DNA of 64,000 nucleotides. Origin: Nymphaea colorata (lineage: Eukaryota; Streptophyta; Magnoliopsida; Nymphaeales; Nymphaeaceae). Both the position numbers and the translations under genes were made by a program. Of the stretch, positions 33,444-46,945 are shown piece by piece. Numbering within the stretch: the first letter of the stretch is position 1; the number at the start of each line of letters is the position of its first letter. The stretch covers positions 16,239,362 through 16,303,361 of the forward strand of contig NC_045150.1 in the NCBI RefSeq assembly GCF_008831285.2, written 5' to 3'. The notes under the pieces are model-generated. The model ran no database searches and had not been told where the DNA came from. It saw only the letters and a program-made list of their open reading frames with translations.

Positions 33444-36400
33444 ATGGCTACCACCAGTCTGTTACCTCAGCCACTTGGCTTTCTTTTGTGTAGCACCTTC
33501 ACCTTGACTCTGGTTCTCAGCCAGAGGGAGGCAATCTCAGCTCTTGCTTCTCTGAGCAACGTGACTGATCAATGGGCATTGCTGTCTTTCAAATCTCTTG
33601 TCACTAAAGACCCTTATAATGTGTTATGAAATTGGAATTCCAGCATCTCCTTCTGTGACTGGAATGGAGTTTCTTGCAGTCGTGGTTCACAAAGGGTCGT
33701 TGCTCTGAAGCTCTTCGACAAGGCACTTGAAGGTACAATCTCCCCATACGTCAGCAATCTCTCCTTCTTACGGGTTCTTGATCTCAGGAACGATAACTTC
33801 CATGGTCATCTTCCCATTGATTTTAGTTGCCTCCCTTGGTTGGAAAAACTTTCCCTATGGAAAAACCATTTTAAAGGGTTAATTCCACAAACACTGAGCC
33901 ACTATCATCATCTCCAAGTACTTTTGGCACCAGAAAACGAATTCTATGGAAGCATTCCAGAGTCCCTAGGCCGCTTGCCAAAACTCAAGGTCATTAATCT
34001 TTTCGGTAACAGGCCCACGGGAATCATTCCAGTCACTTTTGCCAACCTCTCAAAACTGGACGCTGTTGATATTGGACAAAACCACATACACAGTAAGATT
34101 CCTTCCCAGTTGGGAAGCGCAACCCCCTTGACATAATTTAATGTGCAAATGAACAATCTCACTGGTTCATTGCCTGAGAGCTTGTTTAACCTATCTGCTC
34201 TTCAGTTTTTGAGCTTTGAGATGAATCAACTCACAAGGCATCTCCCTAAAGATGCTGGCCGCTTCCTGCTTAATCACAAGGAACTCTACTTGGGTGCAAA
34301 CAACTTTGATGGCCTTTTTCCACCTCATTTTTCAAATGCTACTAGTCTTCAAATTCTTACTGCAGAAGACAATAAATTTAGTGGTCCTATACCTTTAGAA
34401 TTAGGTAGTCTGACACAGCTCAGGAGGCTCTGTCTTTGGGGAAATATGTTCACCAATGCCCCTGGCAGTCGTGAGCTTTCCATTCTCACATCCTTCACCA
34501 AGTGTCGAATGGTAAAAGAAATTTCTCTCTCAAAAAACCTTCTAAACGGTATTCTTCCTGCCTCCATTGGAAACCTCACAACCACCTTGTGGAACCTTGG
34601 CCTTTCCTTTAATGAGATTGAGGGTACTTTCCCATTAGCTTTACCCAACTTGACAAAGTTGATGTCCTCAGACTTGAGTTTCAACAAAATAAAGGGGTCT
34701 ATTCCACCAAATATGGGATCAATGGAAAAGTTACAGGAATTAACTCTTTCTGGCAATGCCTTAGAAGGTTCAATTCCAAACTCACTTTACCAATTGGTCC
34801 ACATGGGTATCTTTATTTGGACAATAATGCACTAAGTGGGCTAATCTCAACCTCTATAAACAATCTCATGAAACTACAGAAGTTGTACTTAAATTCAAAC
34901 AGTTTCTCATCAGCACTTCCTCCTGCCCTTTGTGAGTTGAAGGATTTGATATGTCTTTACTTGCAAGACAACTCTTTCACTGGTCTCCTACCTTTAGATG
35001 TGGGAAATTTGGTTGCAGTGGACAAAATGGATATCTCTGTAAACCAGTTGAGCGGAGAGCTGCCTGTGTCCTTATCAGACCTACAAAGGCTAGAGTATTT
35101 GAATCTCTCCAAAAATTCATTTGATGGCCACATTCCCGGAAGCCTTGATGGTATGGTAAATATTAAAATTATTGACCTTTCCCACAATAAGCTTTCCGGT
35201 GGGATTCCAAAATCATTGGAAAATCTTCAACAACTCCAAGTCTTGGACTTATCCTTGAACCGATTGGAAGGAGCGATTCCAAGTGGTGGAAATTTCACAA
35301 ACCTTTCCATAGATTCATTTGTAGGAAATTATGCACTATGTGGAGCTCCCAAGTTCCATGTGCCAGTATGTTCAGATGGAGTGAAGAAGCACAACATTGT
35401 CAACATGATCAAAGTTGATATTTTTTTAGCAAGTGGGGGCTTTGCACTTATACTCATTGTATGGATACTCATTTTTGTTGCAAAATATAGAAAGAGGGGG
35501 TTGGAGAGACATTATCATGAGGTTGAAAGATTTCATGGAATTGCCCTCCCAGTGATCACATACAGAATGTTATCTCAAGCCACAACAACTTCAGCGATGC
35601 AAATTTTATGGGCACTGGAAGCTTTGGTTCAGTGTATAAAGGAATTTTGGTGGATGGAACAACGGTGGCTGTTAAGGTCCTAAACTTGTTATCTGAGGGA
35701 GCATCAAAAAGTTTTGACATTGAATGCAATGCAATGTGCCAAATTAGACACCGAAACCTTCTTAGAGACATCACATCTTGCTCCAGAGCAGATTTCAAGG
35801 CTTTAGTTCTCCAATACATGCCCCTTGGGAGCCTAGAAGTCTGTCTATATTCAGGTGGCCATCACTTGAATCTCTTCCAAAGATTGGGTGTCATGATTGA
35901 TGTTGCTTGTGCACTAGAATATCTTAACCATGGTTGCTGGGAGTCTATTGTTCATTGTGATCTAAAGCCAAGTAATGTGCTCCTAGTTGAGAATATGACA
36001 GCACATGTTGGTGACTATGGCATTGCAAAGATGCTAGTTGGTCACTAATCTTCAACTCTTACAAGCACGCTCGGAACCACCGGATACATTGCACCAGGTA
36101 CCAAGTCTTTGTCCTATCATAAATTCTATGCTTGAACTGCTTCTTAGACAACTTGGTCGTGCTTACCATGGAGAGGATGTTCTATCAACATCCATAATTT
36201 CCAAATATCAAGCTTTAATTTTAGATTACCAACCAGTTGACAACTGATTACTTGGATTTTATTATGAAAAAGAGAAAAAGCAGATTAATAAGTGAAATTA
36301 ATGGGGATGATACTATGCAATTTTGCATTTGAATATGAGTCTGAATCAAATAAAATGGTGAACATTAAACCTAATTATTCACACACATACATTACTGCCA

Positions 36401-37006
36401 GCAAGTTTGCCTTTTGAGTGTGTTTCTTCCTTTAGTAAAATTTCACTTCCTCCTTACAAATGCATGGAAACAAAAAATAGAGTTTTGTGTAGACCATAAA
36501 TCAAAATAAAATAATTAGTCCTAATTTTTTGCACCGCTTTCTTTATTTCTGAAACCATCTCATTAACGACAATGTGCATTGTCTACTAAATATTGCCATA
36601 ATCATGGTTGACCTTGTTGGGTGGATGAATTAGAATTCGGGGCCACCGGAAAGGTGTCGACAAAGCAGATGTGTACAGCTATGGGATTCTTCTGCTTGAG
36701 GTGTTTACCAGAAGAAAGCCTACCGATGAAAGTTTCAATGGGGACTTTACTTTGAGACAGTGGGTGGCTGAAGCGTTTCTGCTTGCAATTTCAGATGTCA
36801 TTGATGGTCATCTTCTGAAGCAAAATAACAGTGAAACAGTGTCAGATCATGCTGCCAAAGGTCATCTTCTGAAGCAAACTAACAGCGGAACTGTTCTATA
36901 TGAGCTGCTTGTCATGATCATGGAGACGGGGTTGTCATGTTCAAGGAAAGCACCAACTGAGAGAATGGGCATGAAAGAGGTGGTCGCTAGGCTTAAAACG
37001 ATATGA
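33444..37006 (+). pseudogene. LRR receptor-like kinase pseudogene 1 (subfamily XII, Xa21/EFR type)
   Basis: Functional relatives are plasma-membrane pattern-recognition receptors. Visible parts in order: signal peptide (MATTSLLPQPLGFLLCSTF), LRR N-terminal cap with NVTDQWALLSFKS and FCDWNGVSC, a long LRR array (33730-35320), ALCGAPKFHVPVC, a membrane segment (about 35425-35480), then a Ser/Thr kinase with [28 protein letters not shown] and VGDYGIAK. An intron of phase 1 (36098-36633) interrupts after GYIAP; exon 2 has DVYSYGILLLEVFTRRKPTDE and ends at TGA 37004-37006. Lesions: TGA at 33627, TAA at 34134, frameshifts near 34800 and 35593, and TAA at 36046. HCD in place of HRD marks the non-RD class; DYG replaces DFG. 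It cannot encode a full receptor, though transcripts could still exist. Confidence 0.92.
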
Positions 37007-37076
37007 CGGAAGGCTTCCGCTTTGGAAGAATGACAAATATAAACCAATCCTTTATATGTATAAATTGGGATCCTTA

Positions 37077-37190
37077 TTGGATCCCACTTGAATATTGGAC
37101 CCACATTTTTATTCAGTTATGAAATCGCATGACCAATCTAAATCTGTTTGCTCCAAATTTGTGGATCCAAAATCAGGTGATCAAGTGGCA
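37077..37190 (+). repeat. 3' flank segment with an inverted copy at 48478-48605
   Basis: Shares TTATTGGATCCCACTTGAA, GTTTGCTCCAAATTTGTGG and GGATCCAAAATCAGG-type words with the reverse complement of 48478-48605. It extends the inverted duplication of the kinase locus past the gene 3' ends. Confidence 0.7.
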
Positions 37191-38189
37191 GCTGAGCTTA
37201 GTCTAACTGGATCGAGTCCGGTCTCCAGAATTAAAGTAACTGAATTCCTAGTACTACCAGGAAGCATCTCACATCTCACAAAAATGCACACAGTTCTTCC
37301 ATGATAAACCAAATGATATATAAAATTATTACCCTCTAAAAGCACATTTATGCTTGCCTATGTTTTCATGCCTGACAACTTTAGAATTAAAAAAAAAGAA
37401 ATGAAAAGAAAAGAAAAATGTACCTCCCTGCCTGGACGACATCGCCTCCCTGGCTGGACGGCTTCCTCCCTGGCCCGATGGCGAGTGGTCGATTTAAAGT
37501 ATCAAAAAATTTTATTTCCGCTAGCATGTCAGGCATTCCTGCTACCGTGATATTCGATTGATTCTAGAACCAAAGTCCCATTCCTTTGGGAAGATTTTGT
37601 GAAGTTTTTGTGCTAGAAGCGTTCTAGGATCGACCTCAAAGGATTTTCATTAAAACCTATCAACCTTTGAGTCAATCTTTAACTGAAAACCTCTGATTTC
37701 TATTGGCTTGCCGTTTCTCCTTTTCCAGCAGAAAATCTTGATTTCCAATGCACAATTCAGTTTTCCGAAGATTGAAAATTAGTAATTTTTCTTGAAAACG
37801 GTTTAGGTCGAGCTAGAGCGTTGTTGCATCAAGAAATGAGTAGAAGTGCTTCACATTTGATCGGTTTTGGAGAAAATCCAGCGGCTGGTCAGTTATTCTG
37901 CTTTTCCTGCAGCAAATCTTTGATTTTCAGTACTAAAATTGGCTTTTCCAGGCTGATTAAATTGAGTTTTCTTGGCTCCAAAAGGGCTGAGAAGTGAGTT
38001 TTGATAGGTTTTCGAAGCAAGAATAATCAAAATAACCTAGAACAGGCAGGATTATGAACCAAACCACAAGGCTGCTTTCGCCAGTCAGTTTCTTTGAAAA
38101 ACCGGTGAAAAGATTGAAAACTCCTGCATCAAATTGACACTATTTTTGTTTATAATTTGCTGTTTTAGTTACTTTTATATATTAACCGT
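37191..38189. other. Intergenic, no gene recognised
   Basis: Contains a short near-repeat of CCTCCCTGCCTGGACGAC (37422-37480). Nothing else recognisable. Confidence 0.55.
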
Positions 38190-38660
38190 ATTCTCCTTTT
38201 CAGATATTCATACACTCGGATTTGAATACAAATGAGAGAAGGTCATATCCGAATTTGTATCTGAAATCAGAATTCAAAATCTGATTCCAATCTGAATGTG
38301 ACTTTTATATTCATATATGAATCTGAATCTGGATTTGGAACTCAAATCCAGCTGATATTCAACATTTGCACTAATAAGTTTTTTGATTTAAGATCCGCAT
38401 TTTTCACTCACGTGGAATCCACTGTTTGTTTGAACAGTGGGTCATATAGAAAAAATATTTGAGATCCGAGGGGATCTCAGATCCACGGGCAAATAAATGC
38501 CTCCTATGGGATGCCAATTCGAGTCGGATATCGGGTAGTCTCCAAATCCTTTGTCACATATGATACTGGAATCAAAACTAGTTAGTGATTTGGATTCAAA
38601 TCTGTCACCGATTCTGAGTTCAAATTCAAAGCAAACCTGAATCCAAAAACTTATGGAACT
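38190..38660. repeat. Dispersed GAATCTGAATC-type degenerate repeat
   Basis: Many imperfect copies of ATTCAAATCTGAATC-like words in both phases. Other blocks: 43505-44350 and 59850-60190. Confidence 0.65.
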
Positions 38661-41540
38661 CCTCTATCTAACTTTTAGTGGTGCACTAAAAGCACAAGTT
38701 CAAATTTCTTTGTTTAACAGCAATTTATGTAATACAAGCAGTTACTTTATTTAAACTTGAGCAAGTTATTGTTAGCCTTTCAATTTACGTTGCAACATAG
38801 AAAAAAAAAACTGGAATTTAGCCTACATAATTGGGCTACAAAATTTTTTACTCGAAATAGACTTCAATATTGCTAAATTCTAGTTAGGCACCAGCCATGA
38901 GTCATTACATAAATGACATTGTAGGTGGAAACTGTCTCAAATGAGTTTCATTGGATAACTTGTCTTAAATGAATTGTCCAGTGGAAAACTGAGGCAAGGT
39001 TTTCAAACAGTGTTAAGACAAAAACGACAATGAGAAAAGCGTGTCCAGGTTTTACTGAAGAGATAAATCATCTTCAGAACTTGAGTCAAAATTTACCATG
39101 AGATGTTTTGTCCACCCCTACAATGTATATTCATTCTTGGCAGCTGAGCTCAAAGGTCACTGGAATTGGAACGCCGTCTTCGGTTAGAACAAGAAAACAT
39201 AATAAAATAAAAAGAAATTTCAAGACTGGAGAATAACCAGTGACATGAACAACCATTTTCACATTGTCATAAAACACAATGTAAGCTTTGCACCACTACT
39301 TAAAAAAAAAAGTGTTTGCCAATAGCTCTAAGTTGTTACTAACTTAAGCTTGTTTTTAACTTGATAAAAATTACTAATAGACCCTTAATAAGGACAAATT
39401 ATACATACATTAGTTTGTATTGACTCAAGGCACGTTTTAAGGGGGTTATGACCAGCCATCCATTGGCCAAAATGTAGATGGATATTGTGCTAACCAATCC
39501 AAGCTTTTGGTACATTGAATTAAAGATCTGCTGCGAAACATGACATTCACACTTGATTTGACGTTGCCAAAACCGCAGTATTAGATTTTTTTTTATATTT
39601 TTTTTAAATAGAATTCTGAAAATTGTAAGTTGGGGGTGCTTCTAGGAAGGAGGGGAAGCATGAATGGAGGAATTCAACTTTTTAATATAAAAAACTCGTT
39701 TGATTTGAAATGAAAAATTCATTCTCATTAAATTTTGCCTTCACTGAAATACTTTGTATTCACTCCATAATCACTTATCTTTCTTTTTCATCATTTTACT
39801 GTTTTTTTTCTTTATTTTCTTCTTTGGAGCAACAGAGTGTGAGTTTGTTATTGAAAAGAAATAATTATAAGGGATACTTAAACTTTCAGGTAGCAAAAAA
39901 CTTCTCAAATTGTTTAAAAAGAAAATCATCCAACCTATGTTCTTGTTCTCTTGTATTCAATTTGAGGAAGTAAATACAAAAGTTCGAAAGTATCTTTTAC
40001 AACGATTTCGTCTTCTTTCTTATTGAATCAAACCAATCTTGTAATTGTGAAGAAGAGCACGTGTTAGTGGTATACAAAACATTTTAAAATGCATTTGGTC
40101 ACTCCAAGTGAAAGTCTGGGTTGGGGTGGCACTTCTTGGGATTGGGTATCAAAAATATTTCAAAATGCATTTAAAGGTTAGCCTCGAAGTAGTACTGCCC
40201 ACTATGATTCTTATTATTATCTACAAGGCAGTAAAGTTCTTATTTGATGACAGAAAGCAGTGCCTTTATTTTGGAAGACTTCTTCCTGTTTTCCTGCAAG
40301 TTCTTATATGTAAAAGATCAACTTAAACCTATACGAAGAATTTATGATATATCTACAATTTGTTCATTCTAAACAGACCTTAGCCTTATAGTTGATACAA
40401 TATGTTCATTTATTTACATTGGCTGATTTGTTGAAAATTTTGGTTCCAGGCTGCAACAATTGCATGGTTTCATTTGAAGCTGATTCTGTTTGCGGTAGTC
40501 ATTCTGTTGCAATTCCTTTGGTGCTTTTTCTTCCATATATACATATGCCGCTTCTTCCAATGCATTCGGCAAGACAAGGATGCAAAGGAAAAAAAAACAT
40601 GTCTTTTTAATGGTAAGAATTTTTATTCATTCCGTATTTTTAGCCACGAAGATATGCTGCCTACACTAGAAATGATATACAGCAAAGGAACAGTTAAATA
40701 CTGGCTAACTCGAACTTGCATGTCAAACTCGAGGCCTGCTGCAACAGGGAAAATAAAATTAGAACAGAGGTAACTGCAAAACGAGAGACTTCCCTTACTT
40801 ACAAGGATATTCAGATGGAGAGATTAATGGTGCCCTTGTTGCAGATACAGACCAGCAAAATGGTGACCTGCACACCCAGCACCAAGCCCATGACTTGTCT
40901 GTTCTTTTTTCATTTTTGTGGGATTTTTTTGTCTTCCACAATCAGGGGCAGAGCTGGACTTTCTTTCCTTCCATAAAACAATTAAATATATGGCTAACAT
41001 ATTTTGAATTGACTATGAGACAGATCTTGTGGGGCTACTCCATATAACTGGGCCCAAGTTTGAACATTAAATTAAGGTTTCAAAGAGTGGTCGCGTTCAT
41101 AACCAAAATAACAACTGAGGCCAAAAGTTAGGATTCTGATTGTGTGGAGCAATGAAATTCTTGTTTTTCGTGAAATTTACAGTAAAAAACTTGAACATTT
41201 CGAGGTTTGTGACTCGAAATTCTGACTTTTCGATCTGTTTTCTTTAAATTAAAGTTCCCACTGACATGACTGAATGTGAATCGGAAAGCTTGGATCGAAA
41301 GTCGAGGGTATGAAGTCAAAATTATTGAACAGGCAAAAATTCATGTGTCCTGAAATCAAACACAGGTGGTGTTGGATAGTGGCTATCTCAATATCTCGTA
41401 ACTGCTTTGCAGTTACGACATTTTCTCAGCAACCTTATCACTAGATAAAGTTTCATCTTTATCTAGCCTTTTTCCTAAAAACTCTCTCACTCTAACCGCC
41501 CACTATTTATGCCCAGCAAGTCTTTGTGTTAGGGTTTAAT
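38661..41540. other. Intergenic with unidentified exon-like pieces
   Basis: 39690-40030 may be a small TIR element (GTTTGATTTGAAAT at the left, ATTGAATCAAACC at the right). 40440-40620 has an AG-bounded frame with a hydrophobic Phe/Leu/Ile stretch and a basic Cys-containing tail. No family recognised. Confidence 0.35.
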
Positions 41541-43120
41541 CTCACATTCATTACCCGAGGAGCCCCTTAAAATGAAACCCCTAAATCTGACAGTATCAAC
41601 TTGCTCTTCTACTCCATATACTTCCACCATCTCTGCCATCTAGCAGCTTGAAGAATCATCCTGGAGTATCCAGTGGTGAATCTGCTGAGAAGAACAAATG
41701 CCGTTCCGCTGCCTTCACTCCAACAGGTGGAAGCCACTGCTCTCTAAAGTTTAGACGAAAAACTCGGGTCTCTGCATGGAGCCGCAGTGATTCCCTCTGT
41801 CCCTCTCTCTAGGTGGGCTTATGTTATCAATTGTTTATGTTTTGATCACTAAGAATAAGACAAAACAAACAGTAGGAATGGGAATTCGTTTAAAGATGTT
41901 TCTGCTCAGAAATTATATGTTTGTCCCACCACCATCTTATTGTTTTCTTAGGAAATCTCAAATACCCAGAAAAGATGGTAGAATGGGAATCCGAAATTTG
42001 CAGTGTAAATCCAACGCAACCTTCCAATCTTGGCTCCTATGAGAGTCTGACTAAGTTTGGAATCTAAGCAAGTTTCAGTTACCATCTTCTTGAAAAATTT
42101 TGGTCTTTTCTCCTCAGTGTTTAAGAAACCTTTTATGATCCTTGACCTTCCAGATTCTCACAGCGTGCATGGAAGCCATGGTTCAAGTCCAATCTATAGG
42201 TTTTTACCCTTCACAGCCATCATAAGTGACGAAACTACAAGGCTTCCAAGAATGAGTCATACTCCTCACAAGTTCCTAGGTACAATCTGCAAAATTGCCC
42301 TCTTCTTGTTAGCAAAATCACAGGGATTGCCTCCATTACCTCATATTTCTGTTGGGAAAGTTTATCTACAGCTGCCTTTCTCATAGTTACCTTATTTTAT
42401 TGTTCCCTTACCCATCAAGATCATGTTGCATTGTTTATCACGCAGGATTCCTGTGTGATTATCTTACCTGAAACGGTTTGGCTTGTACTTACTCTATATA
42501 TTGAGAGTCCATCTTCTCTCAAGAACATCACTGAATGAATAATAAAGAGAGCTCCATTTTCGGTGGATGCAGGCATTAAAATGTCGAACCAGGTACATGC
42601 TTGAGTTTTTTTTCTTTTTTTATGTTTTAACACTTCTTCATAGGAGGCTGGTAGAGTGTGCACACATTTGCTTAGTTACATTGGCACCAGAAAATGTGAT
42701 ATGAGGTTCTAATAGTTCATTCTCATGCCTATGTGGCTGCAGTTTGCACATGGGAAGCAGGAGCTACGGTTGGTGCCTCAGAGGAACAAGGTTGAGATAT
42801 GGCTTAAGAAAACACTGTTGTTACTAGGCCTTCTGAATCAAACTGATCTAGTAGAAAAACCAACGATCTCAACCTACTTTAAAAATGGATGAAACATCCA
42901 CTGTGAATTTTAAACATGCATTGCAAGACTAGAGTCGTATATTTCTGCCTATGATGAAGCATGATAACCATTCACACTTGGTGACAAATTATGAAACCAG
43001 TGACGTTTTCAAGGAATTGATTCATGTCTTGTGCATTTGGGCAGGTCAACAGGCCTAAGGTGAGTGCTCAAGGATTAAGCACACCTCGGGAAGTGTGCCT
43101 CAAATGGAGGAATTTGAGGT
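41541..43120 (+). other. Possible decayed multi-exon gene, unidentified
   Basis: Several short stretches look like exons. At about 41655-41805 a frame reads NHPGVSSGESAEKNKCRSAA and then a Ser/Arg/Lys-rich part, like a plastid transit peptide. At 42540-42590 a frame ends KMSNQ at a GT donor, and at about 42743-42800 a CAG acceptor opens FAHGKQELRLVPQRNKVEIW. I could not join them into one open frame or name a family. This may be a gene fragment. Confidence 0.25.
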
Positions 43121-43504
43121 GATGGTGGTTATCAATCCCAATGCTGATGTGGCCCACAACAAGTGAAGGCTACCCGTCTTTGTGGCTCTAACAGATCCCT
43201 GAACTCACTCTCTTAACATTCTTCATCACCTTACCATTCCTTCTGCGTATATGTGTTCACTTGCATGTTATAAAGAATTTTCCTTGTGAGAAGTTGTGAC
43301 GCGTTTGGAGGATGACTACTTAAGATAGACGTTATAACTGCCACCTTTTATCTAGATATCATGCCTTTCCATGTAACGTAAGCAAAAAAATTGGAACTGC
43401 CTCGTTATTCACTTGGTAAGATGGATAGACTTTAAATGTCATTTCCCATCTTGATCGCATGTGCAAAAACAGCCATGGAAAAAAATTAATCTCTGATTAA
43501 GAAA

Positions 43505-44350
43505 TAGACGTGTTCGGATGTAAGAAATGACATCCGACTGGATTCAGATTCAGATTCTGATATATATAAGTATCGGACCCGATACGGATTCAGTTAAGAT
43601 TTAGTTTTAAGTAATTACTCATACCTAAAAGGCGACCACCCAAATATGGAACCATTTCTCAATGTCCACAAGCTCCAGCATGCTGGTACGTTACGCAATT
43701 TTGGGTATTGCCAGGCCGCCGGCAAAAGTTGAAGTTGTTTGGCGACCTGCTCATTAAGAACATCATGAACAGTCGTCACCGATACTCTTGGATGAGTTGG
43801 GAGGACTCAAGAGAACGACTGACCTTGTTTTTCTTGAAAATCGATGAACCTAAATACAAAAAATAAAAATGTAAAATATTAGAAAAGTGGGGAAATCTGC
43901 AAGGATGGATGCCAATGGATTCGATTTAAATAAAATATATTCTTGGCCGAATTTATATCCAAATTTGAATCAGAATCCACAATCTGAATCTGATTTTTTT
44001 ACTCATCCAAAATCAGATTTCATAATTTGAATCTGATCTAAATCCATTTTTTTCATCATAATCTGAATCTGAAATCAGATGTCACAATCAGGATCCAACC
44101 TGAATCCTATTTTTATATTCATATATGAATTTGAATCTGAATCCATATTTTGAACTGAATTTGGCTGATTTACAAACTGTAAGAGCATTGAACATAGAAT
44201 TTTTATTTAAACCTAAGTCCCCTCTGGATCTGATCGGACATTTTTGTATATTTGAATCTGAACTGAATTCGACTAAATATAACTAAATCTGAATCCATTC
44301 GAATATTTATGCCTATGTGAATTTAAATCTAATCGGATGTCATTTCTTAA
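43505..44350. repeat. Dispersed GAATCTGAATC-type degenerate repeat
   Basis: Includes AAGAAATGACATCCGACTGG followed by ATTCAGATTCAGATTC, matching AAGAAATGGTATCTGACTGG and ATTCAGATTCAGATT at 59907-59945 in the same orientation. This suggests a real repeat family with a defined end rather than chance low complexity. Confidence 0.75.
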
Positions 44351-44559
44351 TTTCCAATCCTATCTCATGTTTTAGTTGGTTAGTAAGTTTATTTTCTTCA
44401 TCCAAATGTTTTAGGAGCAGTTGGCTTGGATATTCAATTCAAATCAGACATGTTGACATCCTTAGGTTGAAGCTTCCCCACTCCAACTGACATGTTTCAC
44501 CATTATAAACAGGGGACAAGTCCATTTGTGTGTGTCATGTGGATAGAGCTGTAAAACGA

Positions 44560-44880
44560 GTTGAGCCAACTCAAGCTCGACTCGAATTTGCTCTGTTAAG
44601 CTCAAGCTTAACTTGAAACTCGCGATTATAAACAAGTCAAGTTCGAGTTTCATAAAATTGATTTGATTGAACTTGAGTAATCCATTTATCTAGGCATTCT
44701 TTTGAAATTTTTCAAACTTAAAACCAAACAAAAAAAATCAGGTCAAATGGGGAGTTGGTAAACGAGCTTAAAAGAGTCATGCTCGAGCTGTGGCATGGTC
44801 TATCAAATCGAGTTCAAGCTGACCTTGTAAAGTTAAACACGAGCTCGAGCCAATCTGAACAAAGCTCAATTTTGACTCGG
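44560..44880 (+). repeat. Dispersed GAGCTTGAG-type repeat, copy 2
   Basis: GAGCTGTAAAACGAGTTGAG, ACTCAAGCTCGACTCG and GGGAGTTGGTAAACGAGC. This copy overlaps the outer end of the large inverted repeat and is present in both of its arms. Confidence 0.75.
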
Positions 44881-46945
44881 CCCATATATAGCCCTACAAG
44901 TGGATGAAGTGTGTGCTGAAGTGGTGTGAGGTACCTGTGTAGTGAGAGTGCTCACGGCATGAACAAGTGTCAATGATTCACTTCTTAGTTTTAATTTTGA
45001 CAGCACTCGAGCTGAATATTTAAACTCTTGGTGGCTTGTTCCCTCAAAACGGTATAATGAGATCATTCTCCTAAAAGATGTTCCCTTCATCCAACTGACC
45101 ACAGAATGGTGACAATTTGTCCCGTGGAATTTGTCTTGCATAAGTTGTTCTTCCACATGCTAGGTCAATATATCGAATTGGCGGACCCAGCACTCAAGTC
45201 AAAGGTCCGGGTGCCAAATTACCCAAGTTAGAAAGAGGAAAAAATGCCCTCAAGAATTAGGGGAAAAAAACACTTCACATGGTTATCATGAGTTCAGTGT
45301 ACCCTCCCAGATTTTGAGAAATGTAAATTAGCTTACCCTTTGGAAGTCTAGAAAAAGGTTGAAGTTTCCTCTTTAAATAAATGTAAATTTAAACTTAGAG
45401 CATTCTTTAAAGGTTGAAGTTTAAAGACAAAAATTTCTGACTCCACCACTGCTCTGATTCAGCACCTTGATATGGAGTGCAACTTGTGTTTTTTCTGGCT
45501 TCGATGTGCTTTTGACTACAGGTCCTGCTAAATGAAGGAAATCAGTGAGTCATGCTGTCTTAACTGCATGGGTTGGTATTCCATCTTTTTGTGTAAACAG
45601 AATTAGATACTTGTGCAGCGATTTTGGGTGAGTGGGAGGCTAAATCCCAATCCCCATTCCTTTTTTTGCTCTCAAGAAATGGATCTGCTGGAGAGTAGGC
45701 ATTCAACCTGTTATTAAAAGAAGCACAAGGGTAAGGCTCTCATTATTTTTCACCTTGAGGCTCTGTTTCAGGGTGCTTTTTTTCCATGTTTAATTTTTCA
45801 GCGTTTCATCCAGAAGAACCGTACAAAAACGAAAAAGTAAAACTTTACCCTGATGCACAGGATTTCTCCTGTGCATCAAACGGGACCTAAAAGAAGCCAA
45901 TGCTCTCACTGTTTTTTACCTTGCATGTCCATACATCCCTTTTGCAGTACAAGGGGTTGATGCTATGAGATGAGTTTTCCATAGCCTTGATAAGGATATG
46001 ATCAACCACCTGAGGCTCTGTTTCAGGGTCAGCTTGGATTATGATTGCATTTCTCATTCTTTTGTATACTCTCGTCTGCTTCTTCCTACATCATTCGTAC
46101 TGTTCCCATCATCGCAAATGGAAATACTCAACCTGTACCAGGGCTTCCTGTGTTGTGGGATTCTGTCTTACAGAATATGTTTGGATTATTCTTTTTCTCC
46201 TCTGATGAACTGTGTTCTTGGTCATTGCCCTTATCGTCTCAAACTTGGGAACAAAATTAAGAACTTTTGCATTGGAACATTTGAATCAGTCTTTGAGATT
46301 TGAAAACTGTGGTCAATAAAGTGGTTGTGACAATACTTTGCAAAAAAAAGGAAAAGAAATTTTGAAAATTTCTGCAAATCAATGGAAAAGTCGAAATTTT
46401 GATCTTTTTCCTATATGCTTAAGTGTTCCAAACGTCACATTATTAGCAATTGTTAAAAATTTTGGTTTTTTGAAAGTTTAGTAAGTAAAAAGTTTAATAA
46501 TTATATTTTTCTGTTATAACTATGACTGAAATTCCAAATTGATGGGATTCCTTGAAACTTTTGGTGGCCTATCAATTCAGAGTTTTAGATTTAGTGTCTT
46601 AGCTCTTCGTATCACTTCTGAAAGTCCCTATATTACTTGCAGTAGTGAAATCTTTTTTCCATATTGAAATAAAATGTGATAGATTGGAGCTTCCAATCGT
46701 CAAATTTAAAAGTCATGTACATTTCACATCATCCAGACTTTGCATATGACGTCTAAAAATAATAGATGGCATGAATAAACATGATTTTCTTAAGGACTTC
46801 TGTCAAATTTTCGTACCTTTCTTCAACAGTTTAAATTTACATGCTTTGACCAAGGTTGATCAGTTGATTACTAAGCTAAATAAGAAGTAAAACTGGATTT
46901 ATTAAAAAGAACTAGCATTTATACTGTTAACAGCCTCTGTTAGGA
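44645..46945 (+). repeat. Left arm of a large inverted repeat
   Basis: Its reverse complement follows 60398-64000 in order: AAAATTGATTTGATTGAA (44648 against 63985), the AGTTTAAACATTC / GAATATTTAAACTC region (45010 against 63610), the ACTCCACCACTGCTCTGATT block (45450 against 61720), the FGLFFFSSDEL frame (46160 against 61100), and ATGCTAGTTC (46910 against 60425). The inner ends are at about 46945 and 60398, leaving about 13.4 kb between arms. No intact gene lies in it; the conserved short frame (QPVPGLP, FGLFFFSSDEL) is unidentified. Confidence 0.85.
45759..45887. mobile_element. Small TIR element in the left arm only
   Basis: Left end GGCTCTGTTTCAGGG; right end read in reverse GGTCCCGTTTGATGC. 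It is absent from the right arm. The host text on its left (AAAAGAAGC...TTTTTCACCTT, 45716-45756) is repeated on its right (45888-45925), a far longer duplication than a simple target site. Confidence 0.5.

Noticed and set aside
46045-46303. Coding gene around the QPVPGLP and FGLFFFSSDEL frame in both inverted arms
   Set aside because: Short, hydrophobic, without start context or known domain; conservation between arms follows from the duplication itself.
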